Shown here in pieces: positions 28,476-33,316 of a DNA stretch of 33,316 nucleotides (position 1 is the stretch's first letter; every line of letters begins with the position of its first letter). A program made the translations under genes and the position numbers. Under the pieces are notes generated by a model. The model saw only the letters and a program-made list of their open reading frames with translations. It made no database searches and was not told the origin of the DNA. The stretch is from a virus, in the IMG/VR virus record IMGVR_UViG_3300032560_000077, positions 1 to 33,316 of that record; one strand, given 5' to 3'.

Positions 28476-28886
28476 ATGAAAAACGAATTTGACATAGTAA
28501 AGTACGTAAAAGAACAAAAACAAGAATTTTGGGGTAAAAACTTCAAGTACGACGAAAAAGGCGGTAATACTTTCGACAACGATTACGCCGAAAAGTACTT
28601 TGTTATGGAGGCGGACCCAGAATGGGACAGGGTCGATTATGATAAAGCCGACCAGATGATAAGGGGTGAGTTTTGGCAGGAGGGAGGAGCAAGGCTTTAT
28701 GATGTTATATGCAAGATGGTAGACGCTGGCCAGGATGACCGGGTCATCGTTGGGAAAGTTTTAAAAGCGGCCCGGGGAATAGAATCAAGGGTCAAGGACC
28801 CAAAGGCGGACGGTAACCTTGGGGCCGGCACCAAAGAATTGATAAAAATGTACATAAACAACGCAAAACAAAGGCATCACAGGTAA
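28476..28886 (+). CDS. N-terminally tagged protein, paralogue of 28190
   Basis: A 136-residue protein with MKNEFDIVKYVKEQK, then RGEFWQEGGARLYDVICKMV, aligning with FWELGGQKIYDAIGELI of its neighbour. The middle is acidic and the C-terminus basic. It starts 1 base after the previous stop and is followed by a strong terminator, so 27384-28886 forms a transcriptional unit. Possibly a capsid-interior or scaffold protein family (inference). Confidence 0.6.
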   Translation: MKNEFDIVKYVKEQKQEFWGKNFKYDEKGGNTFDNDYAEKYFVMEADPEWDRVDYDKADQMIRGEFWQEGGARLYDVICKMVDAGQDDRVIVGKVLKAARGIESRVKDPKADGNLGAGTKELIKMYINNAKQRHHR

Positions 28887-28907
28887 CGAACGATTGTTAA
28901 ACGGATT

Positions 28908-28938
28908 AATCCCCTAATTTTTAGTGGGATTTTTTTTG
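28908..28938 (+). terminator. Rho-independent terminator
   Basis: AATCCC (28908-28913) pairs with GGGATT (28926-28931), with additional inner pairs CTAA/TTAG, followed by a run of T to 28938. Confidence 0.85.
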
Positions 28939-28957
28939 TCACCACTTGAAAAATCTA

Positions 28958-28989
28958 TTGTAAAAGATCGTTTAAATTCAGTACATTTA
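28958..28989 (+). promoter_or_regulatory. Bacteroidetes-type promoter candidate
   Basis: TTG at 28958-28960 and TACATTTA at 28982-28989, spaced 21 bases, before the leader AAATAAAAGTTATG of the glycosylase gene at 29005. The -33 element is weak, but the -7 matches TAnnTTTG except for the last base. Confidence 0.5.
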
Positions 28990-29004
28990 ACACAAATAAA
29001 AGTT

Positions 29005-29778
29005 ATGAAATTACCCATGTCCCCCTACGAAACTAGGCAAGAACAGTTTAGGGATTATCCGTTTAGGATGATGGTGATTTGCTTCATGCTCAACCAAACC
29101 CATCACAGGCAAGTGGACGCCATTTCCGATGCGTTCTTCGCAAGGTGCCCCGATGCACAATCTCTGTTGGATTGCCCGGACGAAGACATGATAGAAATTA
29201 TAAAACCCCTTGGGTTCTACAACAGAAGGACAAAACAGTGGAAAAAATTTGCCCAACAGTGGTTGGAAGCCGCCGATAAATACGGTGGGGAGAACAACAT
29301 TCCCGTACAGGAAATAGAAAAAATGAAGGGCGTTGGTAAATACGCGCTGGATTCTTGGAAAATATTTATGTTGTACGATTACGAAGTACAGCCGGAAGAT
29401 CACGTTTTGAATTGGTACGTTCTGTGGGCAAGGGAACAAAAGAAGAAAATACTGAGGGACCTCGGCACCATGAAACCTTACTCGGTGTACTACGCGCACT
29501 ACAGGGACGAAAGGTTCGCGGATCCAAATTGGATGAGGTGCAAGGACTATGCGTGCGTGGTTAGGGCAAGGACCCAAGAGGAGGCCATAGAAAAAACAAA
29601 AACCATAGCGATGAACCAGCCTGAAGCGAAACACATAAAAATACTCGGTATAGGGTTCGCAAGGGAGGAGTGGGTTGACGAAAACAGATGGATGGAAACC
29701 GACCCCGATTATTACAGGGAGCAAGCGCAATTGCTAAAACAAAGGATGGAATCAAGAAGACAACAAGAAACAAAATGA
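29005..29778 (+). CDS. HhH-GPD DNA glycosylase, MBD4-like
   Basis: A 257-residue protein. The HhH motif is MKGVGKYALDS (107-117), followed by the catalytic Asp at 132 in VQPEDHVLNWY. This EDH-x-LN-x-Y context is characteristic of MBD4-type (thymine/uracil) glycosylases rather than EndoIII or MutY. LNQTHHRQVD (29-38) and LGFYNRRTKQW (69-79) match the family core. No iron-sulfur Cys cluster is visible. The extra C-terminal part is helical and charged. It probably excises mismatched or modified pyrimidines from DNA. The start is fixed by AAATAAAAGTTATG, and the gene overlaps the next by ATGA. Confidence 0.8.
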   Translation: MKLPMSPYETRQEQFRDYPFRMMVICFMLNQTHHRQVDAISDAFFARCPDAQSLLDCPDEDMIEIIKPLGFYNRRTKQWKKFAQQWLEAADKYGGENNIPVQEIEKMKGVGKYALDSWKIFMLYDYEVQPEDHVLNWYVLWAREQKKKILRDLGTMKPYSVYYAHYRDERFADPNWMRCKDYACVVRARTQEEAIEKTKTIAMNQPEAKHIKILGIGFAREEWVDENRWMETDPDYYREQAQLLKQRMESRRQQETK

Positions 29779-31028
29779 CAATAACGGCAAACCCAAAGTG
29801 GATAAAAACCACCAAATACTACGATGAATTCATTCGCTATTACCAAATGGCGAAGACGCAACAGGAGGAGTGCAACCTTGGAATAATTGCGCACGAAAAT
29901 TCTTCTGTGCCCGACGACTTAATGAAACACGTGCACCTGTACGACGTTGTGGAAAGGAAATACGCTGGATTTTCCCAAATCGTTAACGACGTGTTTTACG
30001 GTTGGAGCGAGGACCACCCCTACTGGCACAAAATGGAACAGGGTCTAATGACCAAACAGAGGGACGCGATTTCTCGCAATTGGACGGGCAAAAGATCCAA
30101 GTTCGATCTCAGCGATTGGCTTTACCTATTTCTTTTTCACAGACTCACCGGCTCGGGAATAAACTATTCCATGAAACCGTCCGGTTATCACAACACGCTT
30201 TTACCGGACATGCACGTGGCCGACAACGTTCCCCAATTGATAGAAGTGATAAAAGCTGCCAAGCGACCTTTCTACACTTCTGTGGGTTACCAATTCCCCA
30301 GCTTCCCCAAACCGGTGGGGAATTACAAAAGGGGAGGCGATTACTTTCTGTGCGAATTTGCCCCGCAATTGGCCAAAGATGTGGCCATGTTCTTGGAAAA
30401 TGGGGAAAAGAAAAATTTAAGGGAGATAGGCGATTTCATGTTCAAGTGGAATGCGGATAGGGGATTGAGAGCGTACAGGTTCCAATACGCTGCCTTCATC
30501 GCCGACATAGCCGATTGGTTTCCAGAATTTGTTAACAAGGAAAGTCCATTTTATTACGGTAAAAACGCAAAGGAGTGCATAAGTTATTTGGCGACCAAGT
30601 CAAACAGAATGGACGAAATTACATTTTTGGATTCCGTCATGATGAAAATATACGAGGACACGGGTAGCTATCCGTACAACGCCGAGGACGTGGCGTGCGA
30701 TGCGATTCGTTGGATAGAAAATTACTGCAAGATGGGTTCGGATTACGATCATTTGGACCTTGATCACGTTTGGAACAGTTCGAACATAAAGGACCACCCG
30801 TACGGTAGACAAAAAGCAATGCTTGAACTTAAATTGGTGCACACTTTCAATAACTTGACCAATCACCCTTCGGACGATAAAATCATAAAGTCTTTGCTCA
30901 TTACCCCAGAACAGTACAAAGAAAAAGTGGGACAACTTTACAATCAAAAACAAAATCATGTCAATCACACCGTCTTACAAACAACCTCTACTATTAAAGT
31001 ACAAGAGATCGTTCCTGAACATGTGTGA
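29775..31028 (+). CDS. conserved large protein of the glycosylase operon, possible base-modification enzyme
   Basis: A 417-residue protein (ATG at 29775, ATGA overlap). Motif-rich: LFHRLTGSGINYSMKPSGYH, RPFYTSVGYQFPSFPKP, GGDYFLCEFAPQLAKDVAMF, REIGDFMFKWNADRGLRAYR, and FQYAAFIADIADWFPEFVN. Such dense Trp/Tyr/Phe and Asp/His motifs suggest an enzyme or DNA-binding scaffold. Phages encode predicted base-hypermodification enzymes (aGPT-PPlase and amino acid:DNA transferase families, described from comparative genomics); the layout recalls them, but I could not confirm membership. The last 24 residues overlap the next gene by 71 bases in a different frame. Confidence 0.6.
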   Translation: MTITANPKWIKTTKYYDEFIRYYQMAKTQQEECNLGIIAHENSSVPDDLMKHVHLYDVVERKYAGFSQIVNDVFYGWSEDHPYWHKMEQGLMTKQRDAISRNWTGKRSKFDLSDWLYLFLFHRLTGSGINYSMKPSGYHNTLLPDMHVADNVPQLIEVIKAAKRPFYTSVGYQFPSFPKPVGNYKRGGDYFLCEFAPQLAKDVAMFLENGEKKNLREIGDFMFKWNADRGLRAYRFQYAAFIADIADWFPEFVNKESPFYYGKNAKECISYLATKSNRMDEITFLDSVMMKIYEDTGSYPYNAEDVACDAIRWIENYCKMGSDYDHLDLDHVWNSSNIKDHPYGRQKAMLELKLVHTFNNLTNHPSDDKIIKSLLITPEQYKEKVGQLYNQKQNHVNHTVLQTTSTIKVQEIVPEHV

Positions 31029-31530
31029 GCGCCAACTTGGGGAACTTCTTCTCATGGACAAACTGTCCTTGAGCGGAAGGGTAACCAGAACGGGTAATTA
31101 CGATCCTTACGATCCTGTGGACATTTTGCACGAACCGTTTGTGCAATTGTCAGAACCATTTTTCACAGAAGCCTCACAGATTCCAAAGAGCATCAAGTGC
31201 CAGTGCAAAACTTGCGTTCCTTATCACAAGGAAAACTGTTGGACCGTACCGTTCAACAAAACTTGGTTGGGAATTGAAAGGTTCTTAAAGGCGGACAAAT
31301 CTTACATCGTGATCGTTGAACAATCCATAAACTCGTGGGAAAACGAATTTGACGGTTGGATAATCAAGATACTTACGAACCAATTGAGCGATAAGTTCGT
31401 AACGGAAGTGAACGGTTCAAAGTGCCTAAAAATACCAAGAACTCGCTCTTACGCAATTAAAAGGTGGAAATTGACAGAACAGGAAAACGCAATGCTGAGA
31501 ATTCTGAGTTCCAGCGAGTACACATATTAA
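30958..31530 (+). CDS. hypothetical protein with Cys cluster
   Basis: A 190-residue protein (an alternative ATG at 31021 would give 169 and reduce the 71-base overlap with the previous gene to 8). It has a Cys/His cluster IKCQCKTCVPYHKENCW (about residues 79-95; CxCxxC...H...C) that is probably a metal site. The N-terminal part contains ERQLGELLLMDKLSLSGRVT and the C-terminal part RTRSYAIKRWKLTEQE. It may bind DNA alongside its neighbours. Confidence 0.65.
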   Translation: MSITPSYKQPLLLKYKRSFLNMCERQLGELLLMDKLSLSGRVTRTGNYDPYDPVDILHEPFVQLSEPFFTEASQIPKSIKCQCKTCVPYHKENCWTVPFNKTWLGIERFLKADKSYIVIVEQSINSWENEFDGWIIKILTNQLSDKFVTEVNGSKCLKIPRTRSYAIKRWKLTEQENAMLRILSSSEYTY

Positions 31531-31538
31531 AAATTACC

Positions 31539-32537
31539 ATGAACGACATAATTTACGAAAATACTTGCACCCCAGAATTTAAGGGGAAAAAACCAAAGGA
31601 CTCTTGGATGGCCAATTGGCCCCTTGAAAAGAGGATAGAAAAGTTCTTCGAATTTTGCCAAAAGTTCGATTCCAGGGAGGATTCGCTGTTAAGGGACGAG
31701 TACCAAATTTTTAGTCACAGACTCCATTGGCACGAACACCCGTACTGCGAAGTCATGCAATCGGTCAAGGACAACGAACTTAGGCTGTTCTATACGCTAG
31801 TGTTCAGTTTCACAAACGAGCACTGGGGCACTTTTACGAAACTAAAAAACGAAGGAGTAGAGGCAACGAGAAAACACTTCTTAAACAATCGCCACGCCAG
31901 GAACGATCTGTTTCAAATATACTACCCAAAGGGCACAAACGTAAAGCAGTGGATCCTTGAGGGCCCGATGAAAGCGGCAAAGGACCTATCTTATGTGCTT
32001 CAATCGGTAGAGGACGGAGAGAGGGGCCCTTACACAATGATGAAATTCGCGAAGATTTTGGAAGTATACTTTAAAGCGCGCCAGGGATTCAGAAGTCCCT
32101 TGTACCCGTGCAAAAACGCGGCGCGGTACATAGCAATGAGCTATCCGCACCTGGTAGACCCGGAGTCCGTACTTTTCGGGGGCACGGGTCACTTTGACGG
32201 GCTTCACCAGATATTCGGAGGGCAAAATTTAAACGGAAAGGTGAAGTACGTAATAAACCAAGCGGGGGAATTTTTACCGGAGAACAAACAGGCCGAGCAG
32301 TGGCTGTACCAAATGGACCTATTGGTGAATCACCCGTTGAATCCAATTCATATGCAAAAATATCTTAATATAGAGGACAAAACTTGTTTTTTTTACAAGG
32401 CGATTGCTATTAAACATGGAGCAAAAAAACCCACAAAAAACATACCGTACACTTGGATATTTTCGGACAATTTCAGTTTGGGAAATAACAGTAAGGAGTT
32501 TTTACAGACCGTACGGGACAGAAGTCTTATGTACTAA
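31539..32537 (+). CDS. conserved protein of the glycosylase operon
   Basis: A 332-residue protein (ATG at 31539 after AAAAATTACC). The N-terminus holds SHRLHWHEHPYCEVMQSV; later segments include YPKGTNVKQWILEGPMKAAK, KAAKDLSYVLQSVEDG, GPYTMMKFAKILEVYFKARQ, LFGGTGHFDGLHQIFGGQNL and LLVNHPLNPIHMQKYLN. The GxGHFDG and NHPLNPIH parts look like catalytic or ligand motifs. The helical TMMKFAKILE region, located like the HhH of glycosylases, makes a glycosylase-like or transferase fold possible, but this is only inference. Confidence 0.6.
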   Translation: MNDIIYENTCTPEFKGKKPKDSWMANWPLEKRIEKFFEFCQKFDSREDSLLRDEYQIFSHRLHWHEHPYCEVMQSVKDNELRLFYTLVFSFTNEHWGTFTKLKNEGVEATRKHFLNNRHARNDLFQIYYPKGTNVKQWILEGPMKAAKDLSYVLQSVEDGERGPYTMMKFAKILEVYFKARQGFRSPLYPCKNAARYIAMSYPHLVDPESVLFGGTGHFDGLHQIFGGQNLNGKVKYVINQAGEFLPENKQAEQWLYQMDLLVNHPLNPIHMQKYLNIEDKTCFFYKAIAIKHGAKKPTKNIPYTWIFSDNFSLGNNSKEFLQTVRDRSLMY

Positions 32538-32541
32538 TTTA

Positions 32542-32552
32542 CATATTTATTA
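32542..32552 (+). promoter_or_regulatory. CATATTTATTA motif
   Basis: Third copy of the CATATTTATAA-type motif, 13 bases before the GTG at 32566 and just after the stop of the preceding gene. Confidence 0.35.
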
Positions 32553-32565
32553 AAAATATTTTACA

Positions 32566-32811
32566 GTGCAAGAAATAAAATTGGTCGACCTTTTACAAGA
32601 GGGACTTTTTGATAAGGTCGCCGTTGCAAAAATTGAAAACGGGATAACAAAAGCATTTTCAAAAATGGGAATAGTCGTGACTCCCGACAATAAGATAAAA
32701 GCCACCAGTAGATTTGCCAGGTTCCTGTGCCAACAGGCGGTTAAGGACGGGGATTTTAAACAATTGGACAAAAACACATTTTTGGTGCTTCACTTACAAC
32801 CCACAAAATAA
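32566..32811 (+). CDS. small hypothetical protein
   Basis: An 81-residue protein starting at GTG. Its N-terminus IKLVDLLQEGLFDK is a short helix similar in kind to the tags on the proteins at 27645-28476. Then AKIENGITKAFSKMGIVVTP and a helical KATSRFARFLCQQAV. No family recognised. Confidence 0.6.
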   Translation: MQEIKLVDLLQEGLFDKVAVAKIENGITKAFSKMGIVVTPDNKIKATSRFARFLCQQAVKDGDFKQLDKNTFLVLHLQPTK

Positions 32812-32817
32812 TAATAA

Positions 32818-33063
32818 ATGTCAATTAAGTTAATAAGTGTTTTAAAATCCTTAAAAGAAAACGATCAAGACGGAATAATAAATTTTCAAATAAGCGAGGG
32901 GACGGTAATATTTGAATGTAATTTCAAGTGTAAAATATCATTTCCTGGCAAGTGGGAAGAAGTTCATGATTCAGCAGGATTTGAATTTAATTATGTGGTT
33001 GATAAAAAATACGCAAAAATTGCGGCTGCCTGGGCCGCTATGAATCACATTCAAAAAATATAG
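32818..33063 (+). CDS. small hypothetical protein
   Basis: An 81-residue protein (ATG at 32818, 6 bases after the previous stop) with strand-rich centre (IINFQISEGTVIFECNFKCK) and a helical C-terminus (KYAKIAAAWAAMNHIQ). It forms a pair with the preceding gene and is followed by a terminator. Function unknown. Confidence 0.6.
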   Translation: MSIKLISVLKSLKENDQDGIINFQISEGTVIFECNFKCKISFPGKWEEVHDSAGFEFNYVVDKKYAKIAAAWAAMNHIQKI

Positions 33064-33090
33064 AAAACAACAGCGTATATAAATGATTAC

Positions 33091-33112
33091 GGGCTCTTTT
33101 GGAGCCCTTTTT
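33091..33112 (+). terminator. Rho-independent terminator
   Basis: GGGCTC (33091-33096) pairs with GAGCCC (33102-33107) around a 5-base loop, followed by five T. It ends the plus-strand operon before an opposing gene. Confidence 0.9.
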
Positions 33113-33148
33113 AATTTCATTTATGTTCCATCATAATTTCTATTTTAA

Positions 33149-33316
33149 CTATTCCTGTGAGTCCTGGACGCTTGGATGAACATCCCGTCTGTAGAATTTG
33201 CCCAATACGTTTTCATTGTACGAATCCACGTGTAACACCTCAAACTTAAATTGAAAATAGGTCTCCCAATAGCTCATTTGTTTTTTGGTCGTGCAGATGA
33301 GAAGAATGTCCCGATC
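33149..33316 (-). CDS. partial minus-strand gene entering from the right edge
   Basis: On the minus strand 55 codons are open from the window edge to TAG (33151-33149): the peptide includes DILLICTTKKQMSYWETYFQ, FKFEVLHVDSYNEN and GKFYRRDVHPSVQDSQE. It reads as a real protein C-terminus and converges on the terminator at 33091-33112. It is the only convincing minus-strand gene here. The product cannot be named from this piece. Confidence 0.6.
   Translation of the reverse strand, partial: DRDILLICTTKKQMSYWETYFQFKFEVLHVDSYNENVLGKFYRRDVHPSVQDSQE

Noticed and set aside
29011-29730. Minus-strand frame of 239 codons
   Set aside because: Antisense shadow of the glycosylase gene, whose plus-strand motifs are clear; the minus product is Phe/Val/His-rich as expected from reverse-complemented Lys/Asn codons.

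Overview
The window reads as part of the genome of a large tailed phage (or a related mobile replicon) of a Bacteroidetes/Flavobacteriia-type host. Support: almost all genes lie on the plus strand, are short and tightly packed with ATGA stop/start overlaps, and most resemble nothing familiar. There are no strong Shine-Dalgarno sequences; many starts instead follow an A-rich leader of the form AAATAAAAGTTATG. The main promoter core (TATATTTA) resembles the Bacteroidetes -7 element TAnnTTTG. Recognisable functions are phage-like: RNA ligase, RecA-superfamily ATPase, two calcineurin-like phosphoesterases, a holin-like protein, a DUF932 protein, a DNA glycosylase, tRNA-like genes and many small membrane proteins.

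Layout. 1-3.2 kb: SWIM zinc-finger protein, GNAT acetyltransferase, HExxH peptidase, holin-like protein, and a gene split by an in-frame TGA. 3.25-3.85 kb: a long non-coding stretch rich in long complementary segments, running directly into a Leu-type tRNA-like gene with an oversized centre. 3.85-8.4 kb: membrane protein, phosphoesterase, primase-like protein, Rnl5-like RNA ligase and small zinc-binding proteins. 8.5-13.8 kb: RecA-like ATPase behind a repeated promoter module, a PPP-like phosphatase and many small proteins. 13.8-20.1 kb: dense accessory region of small membrane and soluble proteins, a tRNA lacking its anticodon arm, and a family of related membrane-anchored proteins. 20.4-24.4 kb: four genes or operons behind further promoter copies (a fused tandem-duplication protein, a helix-turn-helix protein, a repeat protein and a DUF932 protein). 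24.9-27.0 kb: gmd and fcl, a complete GDP-mannose to GDP-L-fucose module whose codon use is unlike its neighbours. 27.1-28.9 kb: small proteins, three of them sharing an N-terminal tag. 29.0-33.1 kb: an overlapping operon headed by an MBD4-like HhH-GPD glycosylase with three conserved partners. A minus-strand gene enters from the right edge.

Two themes stand out. First, from about 2.4 to 24.9 kb many genes carry in-frame stops (six clear cases) or one-base frameshifts (about eight). Some frameshifts sit in homopolymers and may be sequencing errors; the stops are harder to explain that way. Second, a promoter module of about 100 bp recurs six times with a weaker seventh copy and probably defines a co-regulated gene set.

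How the parts may work together (inference): the RNA ligase and tRNA-like genes suggest RNA repair or translation support, the glycosylase operon suggests base excision or base modification of DNA, and gmd/fcl would supply GDP-fucose for glycosylation. All product names come from motifs read by eye; no database search was run.
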